NCBI GenBank assembly: GCA_016808115.1
Contig: JAEQBH010000287.1
Location: 4,216,001-4,280,000, forward strand
Direction: 5' to 3'
Source of the DNA: Tetrastigma voinierianum
Lineage: Eukaryota; Streptophyta; Magnoliopsida; Vitales; Vitaceae
Length of the DNA: 64,000 bases
A model generated the notes under the pieces. That model saw nothing but the letters and a program-made list of their open reading frames with translations, was not told where the DNA came from and made no database searches. The translations under genes were made by a program, and so were the position numbers. Position 1 is the first letter of the stretch. The number at the start of each line of letters is the position of its first letter. Positions 45,310 to 57,364 of this stretch are shown here, one piece after another.

Positions 45310-46385
45310 GGTATTACAGATCAACAATATTTAGAACCTAAAACCTCGTACTGGCATAGCATAGCTACTATAGCATAGTGGTTCTAGGATTGTCGACAGG
45401 GATGGGTTTTCTTCGTGTAAATGACTCATAGTGAAGTTTGAACTGGTGAATTCATTTTGGATTTTAAGTTGTTATAAAAGAGGGAGTTTTGGTAGTTGAA
45501 ATCGTAACCAAGGTTATGTAAAAATATAGAAAGAATTACCTTGAAGTGTTAGGCGACTGACAGGTTCTGCAAGGCAATCTGGGAGTTCTCGGGGTCTTTT
45601 CTTCGCATTGGGGAAAGTAACCTATAGTTACCTCCCAAATTGGATCTTGATTTAGCTATAAATCCTGACCCTCAATAACTATCATTTGAAAATGACATTC
45701 AATGTCGATTAATGTTCTCAGTCAATTAAAAACTTGCCTCCTTGAATCACCAATAAAAACCATAAATGATAACTAATCAACATCACGAGGATCTATGATA
45801 AGCATCCAGTGAGCCGTAAAAACTTACATACTAACCATTCAAGGTGAATCAAAGGATGAAACACAAAGTTGAAAGAGAACATCAGCGAATACCTACGTTA
45901 AAAACATGAGAGCCCCTACGTTACCATAAGTTCCCTTGCCCAGTGCCCTCTACTTCAAGAAATGGGGGAGTTTAGCCACTCATCCTCTGAGTTGTCGTCC
46001 TCAGCGAGTGTTTGGCTAGTGAGAAAGTGAAGGAAAATGAAAGAAAATACAGAGAGAACAAAAACGAGGCTTCCCTCGTAAGCTTTTCCAATTTTAATGA
46101 ATCATCATTACAAAGTCTTCTCCCTAGCATATATGCCATAATGCATATACAATTTACCAAAATATCAAAAGAGAATCACTATTACAAAGGGACAAATTTG
46201 GAAGGTAAAGTACAAAAAAGTCAACAACGGGAAGCGGCCAGATTCAGTGCGAGTGTCTCTATGAAGTGCACAGCCACTTTGCGAAATTACTGGGGTGCCT
46301 TCTTTTCTACAATGCTTCTCTTCTTCCAATTTTTGACAAAAGGACTTGCTCAAAACAAAAACATAACCATAACAGAAAAGACACT
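45310..46385 (-). repeat. E-family LTR fragment, minus strand
   Basis: It begins with GGTATTA at the LTR-end position and contains the identical 'GCATAGCATAGCTACTATAG' block (about 45356). It follows E1/E2 to about the CG-palindrome region and then lacks the LTR's own 5' third. It joins internal-type sequence at about 46386. Together with 45033-45309 it forms a head-to-head junction of two incomplete LTRs. Confidence 0.68.
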
Positions 46386-46860
46386 TCCTTCATTAATTCT
46401 CCCCCCAACCAAATATCGCATTGCCCTCAATGGGGTATGAAGTGGAAACTTAAAGAAGGAAGTGCTACCTCCTCACATATTAGCAGAAGGTGGAATAACA
46501 TCCTCATCCTAGGTAGGATGAGTAGGAAATTCAGTGAGGCTGTGAATGGTGGCGGGGAGGGACTGCTCCTGTACATTTGCAAGGAGGTCCCAAATAGACT
46601 CTGAGGAGGCGGGTTTACTCTGTAGTGCTATTCTTTGCCTAGTGAGGCTAAAGATGGTACGAGACTCTTTGTGGGTGGGTGGGATGGATTTGAGGCAGTC
46701 CCAGGTGGCTCTAAATCTGCACAAGGATGGCATTGTTCTAAGCAAGGATGGCATTGGTCTAAGCAAGGATGGCTTCGGTGCCTACCATCCACTCGACCAA
46801 GGCAACATGGGCAGTAGCAAAAGAAGTAAATGTAGCTGCGAAAGTGTGGATTGATGTCAT
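46386..46860 (-). repeat. E-family internal fragment
   Basis: The block CCCCCAACCAAATATCGCAT (46399) and the following 60 bp match 19565-19640 of element E. Further right is a twice-repeated AAGCAAGGATGGC unit (46738-46770). Overlapping short frames on both strands (46266-46854) are not conserved in E. Confidence 0.6.
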
Positions 46861-46979
46861 AATGGCCTACAATTGGTGATTAACAAGTAGAAATGTATAT
46901 TGTTTCACAAAATCTACAACTATCTACTTAGACTGATAGACCAAGCAATGTACCACCTATAAAAGCTCTGTTTTTTTAT

Positions 46980-47420
46980 GGGAAGGAAAAAGGTTTCAAA
47001 CAAAAGGAACCAAGCGTTTTGCTCCTTGCTTGGCTAATTGGTCTGTAGCTTGATAGCTGAGTACGAAATCCAATAGAAGTAGATCCCACTTAACAAGAAA
47101 CATCTAGAATTTCCCAAAGTCAATTATTGGGCTTCCATGAGCCTCTCTATCTATTGGACACCAAAGAGAACTGCAGAATCTTCTTTTACATTTAGTTTGG
47201 AAGACACAAAGCTTAAGCTTGCAACAGGCCCTCCAATAGAGTTAGTATCTTTACCCCAATAGTTGAAACCCAATCTAGCAAATTTAGAGTATGCTCTAAG
47301 TATTGTACCCAAAGGATCTTTTATCACACCTCCTATACCTAATTATCCTGGATAAACCAAAAAACATCCATGCAACCTCTTGGATATCTTGTTCTAGATC
47401 AAGCTTATTGGATCCACTTG
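46980..47420 (-). pseudogene. LINE-like RNase H (RVT_3-type) domain relic
   Basis: Minus-strand reading gives GYPG, LGIGGVIKDPLGTILRAYSKFA, then SIGGPVASLSFV, and at the end a SYQATDQLAKQGAKRLVPFV stretch (about 47075-47010). GIGGVI[KR]D and ADxLAKxG are signature parts of the plant RNase H-like domain at the end of many non-LTR (LINE) ORF2 proteins. Catalytic residues between them are lost through stops. No upstream RT was recognised. Confidence 0.55.
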
Positions 47421-48050
47421 AGATCATTTTTAGCTCTTTCGATTTCATAGAAAACCATGGCTATTTGTTTTCCTTCTATGTTTCCTTTCATGTTTCAAGT
47501 TATGCGGTTTCTCAAACTAAAGTCTCTACTTCCAAAATCAATTAACTATACATCAGCAACCATGGAAAATCTCCTAAAAGGAAATTTTTCCAATTTAGTT
47601 GGAGAACTTGAGAAGAAGAGAATTTTCATTCCTATATCTTGTTTAAGCCATCCTTCATTTAGATCCTTATTAATTTAGTTGGAAATAGAATTTGGCTTCA
47701 ACATCTAACAAATGGTCTCAATTCTCAATTAGATGCACCGTGAGAGAAGGAAGAACAAAAAGTTAACAAAAGTGTTAGTCCCATAAGTCCAATATTTCCA
47801 ATTTTGGCCAATGTAACTTCACAGAAGAATATATGACACTAGAATTATTAAGGAACTCTTATTATCATCCATGAAAAATTTATCAATATACTTTCTTTTT
47901 TTTTCTCCACTTTCCTATTAAGTCCAACTTTTCAAATATTTTGTTCTCAATACCATGAATCAGTCACTAACACAATGGACACAAGAAAAATGCCAGTGAT
48001 TGGAGAATGAGACTCCACCTTTAACCTTCATGAAAAGATCTCCAACACAA
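47421..48050. other. Unassigned AT-rich stretch
   Basis: No feature is recognised. It could be the remaining decayed upstream part of the LINE-like relic, since its right limit is set by the LTR of element L. Frames at 47303-47678 on the plus strand have no family resemblance. Confidence 0.3.
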
Positions 48051-48555
48051 TGTTAAACAACCAGTTGCATCAAAAGCTTAAGCTAAATGTAAAGCAATGG
48101 ATAAATAATGTACATCAAACTAATAATACTCCACCTCCTCTTATCTTCGAAAGCACAAAAAAAATACCACCTTATATGTCACATCTGATCCTTAAAAAGA
48201 AAATAGAAATGGATTGGCAAAGCACACATAATTCCTCTTATTTCATAGAGTTTGTTCTAGATAAAAAAATCTTGTACTGAGCGCCCAAGTCAAAACATGA
48301 ATCTAAGACAAATCCCTAAACCTCCAAAATTCCATAGTTAGCTACACTATAATATGTGGTTAACAATTCTTCATATTAAATTATTTCCTACCACTATTAC
48401 TTTTTCTTACCACTTTAGATTTTGTTTCCTTTTAGAATTCTTCTAGCAAGCCTATGCCTACATAAAGACCTTTGTTGTGTAATTTTAATTAATCCATTGG
48501 AATAAGACTTTTCAGTTTTTCTCTTGTTCTCAATTGGGGTTTTCTAATTTTAACA
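48051..48555 (+). repeat. Element L 5' LTR (copia type), 505 bp
   Basis: TGTTAAAC at the start and TTTTAACA at the end form good inverted termini. The start includes AGTTGCATCAAAAGCTTAAG, common in copia LTR starts of plants. A TACATAAAG-type TATA candidate lies near 48460. It is directly followed by a primer-binding site. Confidence 0.72.
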
Positions 48556-48567
48556 TGGTATCAGAGC
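48556..48567 (+). other. Element L primer-binding site (initiator tRNA-Met type)
   Basis: TGGTATCAGAGC immediately after the LTR is complementary to the 3' end of plant initiator tRNA-Met, the standard primer of Ty1/copia elements. Confidence 0.9.
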
Positions 48568-48857
48568 TTGAGAAGAAATTTAATCTCAAATACAGCTTTT
48601 ACAGATCCAACTCCGTTGTGAGTTGGCTGGGGGTTGCAAGGGACAGTGTGCCCTTGCTCGAGGACTAGGGCGAAGCCCCAAAAAAAAAAATTAGAGTGAT
48701 CGTATAATTTTTGGCATTATAGCACAATTGGTGTTTCGACTATTTCGATCTTTAACGTTTTTTTTTTTTTTTTTTGGGTTTTTTTTGGCATAGCATATCT
48801 GCAATCTGGTATTTCGTTTGCCCTTATTTCTTTTGTTTCTTTATTATGACTCTAAAA

Positions 48858-49220
48858 GAGACGATTCACTTCAATCTGTGAGTGTGAGATTTGATGGAAA
48901 GAATTATTCGAATTGGAGTTATGTGATGAGAAACTTTCTTAAAGGAAAACAATTGTGGGGATATGTTGTGCGGACTTGTGTTAAACACAAAGGGTATTAA
49001 TGAGAGTGAGCTCTTGAGTTAGGCAAGTGGGAAGGAAGAAATTCAAAAATTATTACTTGGATTAACAATTTTGTTGAGCATTCAATAGGCGAACATTTGA
49101 AAAGGTACGAGAGGGAAAAAGAGGTTTGGGATCATCTGCAGAGCCTATACACTTAATCAAATTTTGCAAAGCAGTATCAGTTGGAGATTGACATACGTGC
49201 TCTTACACAAAGGAATATGA
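48858..49220 (+). pseudogene. Element L copia-type gag, N-terminal part
   Basis: SVSVRFDGKNYSNWSYVMRN, FLKGKQLWGYV and, after shifts, LAKWE, NNFVEHSIGEHLKRYE, VWDHLQSLYT, QYQLEIDIRAL. This is the gag family with a NYxxWSxxMxxFLxGK[KR]xW[GD]Y N-terminus. It would form the particle shell. Stops near 48998 and later break it. Coding is cut at 49220 by the LTR of element K. Confidence 0.75.
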
Positions 49221-51076
49221 TGTTGGGCATGGTGCCCTGAAAGCATGTAATTTGTACTGCTTCATGAAAACAATTTTCTATATTTGATTCTTTATACATG
49301 TGTTATATAATTTAGTAAATATCATAAAATCCCAAGGCTTAGTAATGTAACTATAATCTTAGTATATAATAGTTACATATATATGAGATGATCAAGATTA
49401 TAGATAATAGCTTCAAATTGTCTAAATAATCAATCAAATGTAGTGATCTTTGATCTATAATACTACTAGTACGCTCCATTGAACATTAAGAATGCGATAA
49501 TGTGATGCGGATTCTGCCGTGTAGTGACGATAAAATGGAGGTGCTGTGTAATCTATTCAGGAATAGGACCAGACATGGATTAAACTCTTAAATAATATAC
49601 CGTTACAATTAAGAGTTTAAACCGTGTCACTAGATGATCATATGCAGATTGATCTTAATCTTGAGTAACCATGGACTCTTGTCTATTTCAATAGGGCCTT
49701 TTGATTCATAGGTTATGGTCTATCCTAGACAGGCCCAAATACTTCATGTCTTTGAGGCCCGGTGAGATAGGTGTTTAGAACATGTCCTACAGATATGGAA
49801 TCCAAACCCTTCTTGAGGGAAGCCGGATAATTGGTTCCCTTAAGTGTTAATTCTGGATGAAACAGTTTGAGCGCTCTAATTTATAACAGGTTTATAAATT
49901 AACTATTCACTAGTGAATTAATGGAACTTAAGGATAAAGATATCACTGGAGGGGTAAAACGATAATTTCACCTAGCTCTAATGATGGACCAATTTTGGAG
50001 GATTGAATTGTACTGTGGAGTCATATCAATGGCTAGCGAGTATCACCCTCACGTGAAAATTATTATGTTACAAGAGTTAGGAGTTTCATATTTTAGTGAA
50101 ATAATACTGGAACTAATAGGAGAATTAGATTAATTGATTAAGGGTTGATGGTACGTATTTGTGGAGCTTTGGAATTACAGGTCCATAAATCCCAGACCTT
50201 TCTGTAAAATGCTATGCAGGATTAAATTAACAAAGAAATCCCATGGAGGTCATAGTTGTAAAAGAAATTGTTTCATAACAACTACTAGTAATTATTGAAT
50301 AATTAAATGTTAATTAATTAATTATTGAATTAATTAATTAATATTAATCACTATATGGATAAACAGTTAAAATTTGAGAAATTAATAACGTGATGTTATT
50401 ATTAGACCAGTAATTAATAGTAATTACTATATGGATGAAGCAGTTAACTTGAAATTAATAACATTAATTAATTGACAGTTGTTAATTAATAGTAATTATA
50501 TGTATGTTGGATGAAATGGTTAATTTGAGAATTAATCCTATTTATTTTTGTCACTTAATTTGAATTAATTTTAATTCAATCTTTAAATATACATGATCAG
50601 TGGTTGAGGATCAATTGAGGCATATTATAAATAGAGGCAAAACCCTAGGCGTCATGGGGTGATAAAAAATTAGAGAAAAAAAAAAATAGAGAAAGAGTTT
50701 CACTTCTTTTTTTTTTTTTTTTTTGCCTCCATCTTACCCTCTTGATCTCATGTCTTGAGAATATCAAGATTTCTAAAAACAAAACCTTTGTTAATCTGTA
50801 CACCCAAACGTACCTTGTATTGAAGAGGAACAGAAGCACAAGGAGAAGTCGTGGAAACTTGGAAAAAATAAATAAAAAATAAATAAAAAGGATCTTGAAA
50901 GTTGTCAACCTACTTGAAAAAATCTCTTAATTTGATTGAGGTAATTCTTCTTTATTGTTTGTTAATTAGTATGCATGTACCATAGGATCGTAAAAAGAGT
51001 TTTTATTAATTTATAAAATTTACAAGACCAAAATCTTCCGCTGCAAACTTTGTTTTGAACTTTAAAAACCTTTATT
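49221..51076 (+). repeat. Element K 5' LTR (K1), about 1.86 kb
   Basis: It starts TGTTGGGCATGGTGCCCTGA and continues to the primer site at 51077. The first 250 bp and the last 370 bp match K2 closely. The middle about 1.23 kb (49470-50700) is absent from K2. It contains AT-rich TTAATTAATTAATTATTGAAT repeats (50290-50480). The frame 50645-50908 is a poly-A/T artefact. Confidence 0.8.
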
Positions 51077-51088
51077 TGGTATCAGAGC
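51077..51088 (+). other. Element K primer-binding site
   Basis: TGGTATCAGAGC, complementary to initiator tRNA-Met, directly after LTR K1. Confidence 0.9.
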
Positions 51089-52877
51089 GGTCTATGTTTA
51101 TATGCATATTAATGTGTATATGGGCATTCTTGCATTATTTGATAATCTTGTGGATGTATAATTGTTATATATTGATGAATGTTTGAATGTATGGAATTTT
51201 AAAATTAGTAATTGTATGGTGTTTTGGTTAAGATTTGTTGATTTTTTTTTTTAGATCTTGTGTAAATATAATGGGCATAAGTTTTGTAATTTATTTTTGT
51301 AAAAATACGCACACAAGAGATCATATCAAGATCTAGAAAGTGATCAACGGATGGTTGTAGCCACACCTCTCGAAACTCTATACCTTCAAAAATGGAGTCT
51401 TACATGGACATCTAGAGAAAGTTGTACTAAAAATACGGAAGATGTTCAAGGATACGGGATAATGAGTAGCTTCGTTTCCTATTATTTTTGGGTATTCAAT
51501 ACTTTATTTTCTAGGCCCTATGGCTTGTTGGACCACGATGGTATTTGTGACCCAAGTCGAGCCTAAAAGTGTTCTGGTCTCATGTGAAGAAAAATTGGGT
51601 TTTGAGCCTTGTCAATAAAGAGTTATTGAATTTTGCAAAGAAGTTTTGGGTTATTGAATCAAAGTTGGTGGATCGGGCTTACCGCGAGTTGGAACCGGAT
51701 AAGGAGTTATGTAGCTGCGAAGCCCAACCTTGTAATTTATTTGTTATTTATTTATTTATAAGGGTTGTAATTTTACGAAATACCTAGAACACCAGGCCGC
51801 TTTCTTTTATTTATTTATTTTATTCTTTATTGTTATTGATATAATGGATAACATGTCCATGCATTTAACTTGTGCCATACATGGTCTGCTTACATTTGCG
51901 CTTTCCATACACATCCTTTTTCTAAAAGACATGATGGCTCGGGATTATCCTGGGTATCTTGTTCTAAATCTTTGATGGAACAATTAATTAAATAATATTG
52001 GATTTAATTAGCTAAAATTGTTAGAATACATTAATTTAATTTAGGGTTTTGCGTGTCATCTTGAAAAGCCCGATTTTCCAACGTATCAACAAATAAGATT
52101 TATTGATTAATGAAGCCAAATTTGACTTAGGCCCAACTATTTTTATATACTAGGTTTACCTAATAGTTAGGCCCACTTAATTTATGGATTAGATTGTCTA
52201 ATTAACTTAGTAACAATAGGATTGGACTCATAATTTGATTAGAGTTCACATCTTAGTAATTAATTATATAGGATCTAATAATTGGCTAGGATTATAAGAC
52301 ATATGATGTTTTATAAATTGAAAACACTTATTTCAAAATAGTGAGTGGGAGAAGGTTATATAACAATATACCTACGGTCTCTGTGTAGTGCAGCACACAG
52401 AAGAGATATGAATGGGCCCACAGCAGTGGCCAGTTTTCATCCTCCCTCGGAGGGATTCTGTCTGTTAATATCTAAAGTTGACTTCTTCGAGATGGGGATT
52501 AGTGATGTATTTTAAGTTGTCTACTGCCCTACGGCGGCAATTTTGAGTTAAACCATTAAATCTGAAATAATGGGTTGCACACTCTGAGGTATGGATTAAG
52601 TTCATCATACCTTATTAATTTTGGCGATATTAACCGTAAAGAAAATATGGGGAATCTTTGATTTTTATTTATTAATTTGATGATATAGTCTCAAAGTTTG
52701 AGGTGGTATAGCGGACCCTACGGCTCATATTAATTATTATTGAATCAATTTATCGTGGATTAGTATAAGGTTTTATGTGTTTTACTTGCGCATTCATGCA
52801 TCACGTTTACTTTTCCAAAGCTTGTGATATTTATTTTCATTTATAGTAATTGTTTGAGTTATTTAATTTCAGCAATC
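51089..52877 (+). other. Element K untranslated leader
   Basis: 1.8 kb between the primer site and gag. It is repeated in order at 57377-58980 (1.6 kb). A segment at about 52285-52480, with a CTGTGTAGTGCAGCACACAG near-palindrome at 52380, is missing in the second copy. No coding is supported despite open stretches at 51351-51787. Confidence 0.72.
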
Positions 52878-53690
52878 ATGTCATCAAACAACCCCATTAT
52901 CGCTTTACTCTCTAATGAAAAATTGAGTGGTGATAACTTCATTAAATGTAAGTCAAACATTATGTGTGCTGTTGTGAGAACCAAACTTAGTTCTCGAGGA
53001 ATACTCGAGCCCCCTGCTAATCTTTACTCATCATACACTATCTGAGGGAAAGATATGATAGTTGGATTCATTCCACTAACAAAGCCCGTTGTTACATGCT
53101 TACTAGCCTGAACGATGTTCTTAGGAAGAAGCATGAGGACATGGAGACTGCATATGAGATATGGGAATCTCCGAATGGCCATGTTTGGCGTGATCACAGT
53201 GCCATCCTTGGAAATAGCACCTTCATGACAGTAGATGAAGGAGTTTGGTCAGGGGGCATGTTTTGGGCATGATCTTTTGATGTGTGAGCACATGGGCCTG
53301 TTGATGGCGTACTCAAGTTAGTATTATCCTTGAGTCCTCGCGCAGACTCTGCTGTTCACTACCAACTATGTTATGAACAAGTATGATCTGTATGACCGCT
53401 CTGAAATGACTGAAATTTTTTAGCCAAAAAGTAAGACTAGGCCCATAGAGGCGAAACAAATATTCTTGACATAAGCCATCTTCACTGGTAGCAAGAATAA
53501 AAAGAGGCGAACACACAAGGTGGGTCTGGAGCCTGACCCAAGAAAGGAACCAAAAAATAGGGAAAGAAAAACGACCCAAGGAATGAGAAGCTGCAAGGAA
53601 AGTGTTTCCATTGCGGGGTTGAAGTCCTTTGGAAGAGAAATTGGCAACAAGTATCTCTCTAGAGTAGTGAAGAGGACAAAAAGAAAGGTA
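52878..53690 (+). pseudogene. Element K copia-type gag
   Basis: The ATG at 52878 opens MSSNNPIIALLSNEKLSGDNFIKCKSN, a typical copia gag start (NNPI..LL...KL.G.N[FY]xKWKSN) with Trp changed to Cys. Reading on through shifts gives RKKHEDMETAYEIWES, AMF, NYVMNKYD..., a Lys-rich stretch and a zinc knuckle start GKCFHCG (about 53598-53618). The gag shell protein binds element RNA. Stops at 53042 and later break it. A better preserved second copy is at 58981-59780. Confidence 0.78.
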
Positions 53691-54830
53691 AATATGATTT
53701 ATACGGTTTAGGCTTCTTAGTGGAAGATGATTTGTCTGGATAGTTGATTCGAGACCACTAACCATGTTTGCATTCTTCTTTGGGATCATGGTTCTTGAGG
53801 AGGAGGGGCTTGCGATAGGACGTTTATGAGGTTGACGGTTAGAGTCGTCTCAACAAGGTAGTAAGGAGTTGCCCGTTTAAATTTAAGGAATAAATTTCTT
53901 ATTTTGAACAATGTATTTTTTATTCCTAGTTTTTGGAGAAATTTGATTTATGTTTCTATGTTGCATGAACAATTATTTAGTATTTCTTTTATTAATAATG
54001 AGATTGTTATTTCAGAAATGAATTTGAATGGCTGTCATGTACAAAACCTGAAAATGGGTTGTACATCTTGAGGCCAACTGAGCGATATTAAATAATTCAG
54101 GGTATTCAAAAATTGAACATCTAAATCTAACAAGCGTCGAAAAAGTTTTACATGTAGTATTAACACGTATCTTTGGCATCTCGAGGTTAGGCCATTGTAT
54201 ATGGCGAATAATGATTGTGAAGTTGATCCTTTAAGCTAAATGTTGGCACTCTTCTATGTGAATCCTGTTTAGAAGGTAAAATGACTAAGAGGCCTTTCCT
54301 GACGAAGGCGAGATCGAAGAACCTCTTTACAACTTGTACACACTTGCTGGCATTACGTGGTCACTAGCGTCTAAAGCTAGAGGTGGTTATGAATATTTCA
54401 TCTTTCGTCGCTTGATTATTCAAAGGTACGAGTTATGTTTACCTAATGCACAAGAAATCTGAGACTTTTGGAAAGTTTAAAGAATTTCATGGAAGAAGCT
54501 AAACGAGTTAGGTAAATCAGCAAAACTTGATCAGATCGAGAAGGTGAATACCTTGATACAAGTTTGGGATCATCACGCTTTAGAGCATGGGCCCTATCGA
54601 CTCACGACCTTTAGAGGCACCACGTGAGAATGGTGTTGCAAAAATGAGTAACATGACGTTACTAGATATGGTTAGATCATTGATGAGTTACTCTAGATTG
54701 CAATCATTTTGGGGATATTCCTTTACAAACTATAAGTCTGTTTTGAATGTAGATTCATCTAGAATCAAATCAACGAGACACCCTTACTGAGTTGTGGAAT
54801 GGACATAAGCCCTGTAGTTTTATAATCACT
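53691..54830 (+). pseudogene. Element K protease and integrase remnants
   Basis: After the knuckle a DDLSG*LIRDH stretch stands at the protease position. The integrase core is visible as GGYEYFIFRRLI, EKVNTLIQVWDHHALEHG, then open from 54587 with ENGVAKMSNMTLLDMVRSLMSYS and SFWGYSFTNYKSVLN. These match the ENGVAERRNRTLLDMVRSMMS and FWGYAL blocks of copia integrases, in which the E of ENGVAE is catalytic; here it reads ENGVAK. It is frame-shifted and non-functional. Confidence 0.75.
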
Positions 54831-55149
54831 TTACAGCATATGGGGTGTCGATGCTGCGTGCTGAAGGGGAAAGACCGGAAGTTTAGACCCGCTGCAGAAG
54901 TTTTGCATGTTTGCAGGTTGTCTAAAAGAAGGCACAAGTGGAGTTTGTTCTATAGTCCTTGGATAAGAAAGTATTTTGTATCGACAAATGCAGCTTTCTA
55001 CGAAGATGATTATATTAAAAACTTCAAAACCTCGCCAATAAGGTTGTACTGGAGGAACTACGTTCTGATTAGATTAGAAAATCACCTTCAACATAATGAC
55101 GACAAGCCGAGAGACATTATTCTATTTAGAATATCCTGGTACCTGGCGT

Positions 55150-56700
55150 AATGGGAGGGTAGTGAGACTGTCCATTCACGGACATGAGAGAAATACAATT
55201 TCTAAATGTGAGTCACTGCCCGGGATGATCCATTGACATACCATGATGCCATGGATAATTCGACAAGGGGCAAATGGCAAGATGCTATGAACCAAGAAAT
55301 GGAGTCCGTACTCTAACTGCAATAAGGAGCAGTAGATCCACCTGAGGATGTCAGGCCCATAGGATGTAAATGGATCTTCAAAAGAAAAAGAGACATAGAT
55401 GAGAAAGTGGAGACTTTCAAAGCTAGGCTAGTGGCAAAGGGTTATACCCAATAGCTATGATTAAGTCTATTCGCATTCTTTTATCCATAGCCACTTGTCT
55501 CGATTATGAGATATGGAAAATGGATGTCAAGACGGCTTTTCTGAATGGCTATCTTGAGGAAAGCATCTGTGAAGTGCAGCAGAGAGGAGTTTGTGGCTAA
55601 GGCCAACAGCGAGAAGATCTACAAGTTGCTTGGTCTATTTATGGATGACCAACCTTCAGATCTTGGAATCTGTGATTTGATGAAATTATCAAAAGCGTAT
55701 GGTTTGAATATATTTGTTGATGAACCTTGTGTATACAAGTACATCAAAGAAAAGAAGGTGGTCTTCTTGGTTCTTTCGTAGATGATATTCTCATTGGGAA
55801 TGATGTAGAAACATTATCGGGCGTCAAAGAAATGGCTAACCGACAATTTCAGAGAAGATTTGGGAGAAACAAGCTATATTCTTGGGATCCAAATTATAAG
55901 AGATTGTAAAGAACAAGCTTGGCATTGCCTCAAGCATCTTATATTGATAAGGTGTAACTCACGATTCGATGCAAGATTCAAGAAAGGTCTGTGCAGGCCA
56001 TTTAGTCAATTATCCTTTCCAAGGAATGAGTGTCCTAAGACACCTCTCAGAGGAAAGGATATGAGACAAATTCCTGTCTACTCAGATTGTAGAGCAGCCT
56101 CATGTGTCACCATGTTATGTATGAGGCACGATATATGCTCGGGGTAAGGGCCAGTCGATCAGATTACCAATCAGTGCGGCATGGGTCCTTTGGATAGCAA
56201 TGAAGCATATTCTCAGTATCTTAGAAGCGAGAGATTATATGCTTGTGTACTGGTGGGACCTAACCTATTGGATATCTGGATTGATTTTCAATCAGGACAA
56301 AGATGATCGAGAAATTAGGCATCTGAGTCAATATTCACTCTTAGGTATTTGGAGCCATAGTGGAAGAAGTATCAAACAATCCTAGTATTGCAGTTTAACC
56401 ATGAGCCAAATACATAGTGGCTTGTGAGCGACTAAAGAATCTCAGATTGTTTCGAAAAGTTCGATGATGCGGAGTAGTTTCAAACGCCCAAACCATGTTT
56501 ATCTGACATGATGAGCGGTGGCAAACTCCAAAGAACAAGGGTAACAGAAGGCGAAGCATATAGAGAAAGTATCATCGTCGTGAGAGATCATACATAGAGG
56601 GGACGTAAACATAAAGAAGATAGCGTTGGAACAAAACCTTGCGGATCCGTTTATCAAGACTTTACGAAGAAAGGGTGTTTGAGGTCATAGAGGGATAGGT
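55150..56700 (+). pseudogene. Element K reverse transcriptase and RNase H
   Basis: RT blocks in order: PEDVRPIGCKWIFKRKRD, VETFKARLVAKGYTQ (55340-55452), ATCLDYEIWKMDVKTAFLNGYLEESI (first catalytic Asp, about 55520), and FVDDILIGNDVETLSGVKE (55774-55830, the YVDD position). RNase H follows: YILGIQIIRDCK, MKHILSILEARDYMLVY, then decayed pieces ending PFIKT and VFEVIEG-like near 56690. Order PR-INT-RT-RH identifies Ty1/copia. Several shifts and stops; RT catalytic residues survive. Confidence 0.85.
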
Positions 56701-56727
56701 TTGAGAGACATGTCTCACCTGATTTAG

Positions 56728-56741
56728 GGCAAGTGGGAGAT
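56728..56741 (+). other. Element K polypurine tract
   Basis: GGGCAAGTGGGAGAT directly before the K2 LTR start (TGTTAGAGG); 'CAAGTGGGAGA' before TGTT is the usual copia arrangement. Confidence 0.85.
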
Positions 56742-57363
56742 TGTTAGAGGCATGAATGCCTAAAAGCATTAATTTGTCTTTGCTTCATGAAAACAATTTC
56801 TATATTTGATTTTTATACATGTCTTTTTATAATTTAGTAAATATCATAAAATCCCAAGTTTATTAATACAACTATAATCTTAGTATATAACAGTTATATA
56901 TGAGATGATCAAGAATATAGATAATAAACTAAACTGTCCGTAGTAAATCAAAGTAGGGATCTTTGATCTATAATACTATAAGTTTCACTTTTTTTTTTCT
57001 TTTTTTTTCTTTTTTTTTTTTTTTGCCTCCATCTAACCCTTTGATCTCATGTGTTGAGAATATCAAGAGTTCTAATAACAGAAAACCTTATTTACAAGTA
57101 ATTTGTATACCCACAGTACACACTATAGTAAGAGGAACTGGCTTGGAAGATGTTGAAAGTATAAATAAATAAATAAATAAAAGAATCTTGAATTGTCAAC
57201 CCTACTTGCCTGAAAAATCTCCGTAATTTGATTGAGGTAATTCTTCTTTATATTTTGTTGATTAGTAATATGTACCATGGATCGATAAAAGAGTTTTATT
57301 CATTTTTTTAAAATTGGATTAAGGACGAAATCGCTACAAACTTTGTTTGGAACTTCATCTCCA
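56742..57363 (+). repeat. Element K second LTR (K2), 622 bp
   Basis: It starts TGTTAGAGGCATGAATGCCT after the polypurine tract and ends ...CATCTCCA before a second primer site. It matches the two ends of K1 but lacks the central about 1.23 kb; the join is near 56983 (ATACTATA/AGTTTCAC). Confidence 0.85.
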
Positions 57364-57364
57364 T

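Noticed and set aside
53313..53789. 158-codon minus-strand open frame
   Set aside because: It is antisense to the copia gag/protease region of element K, whose sense-strand motifs are recognisable.
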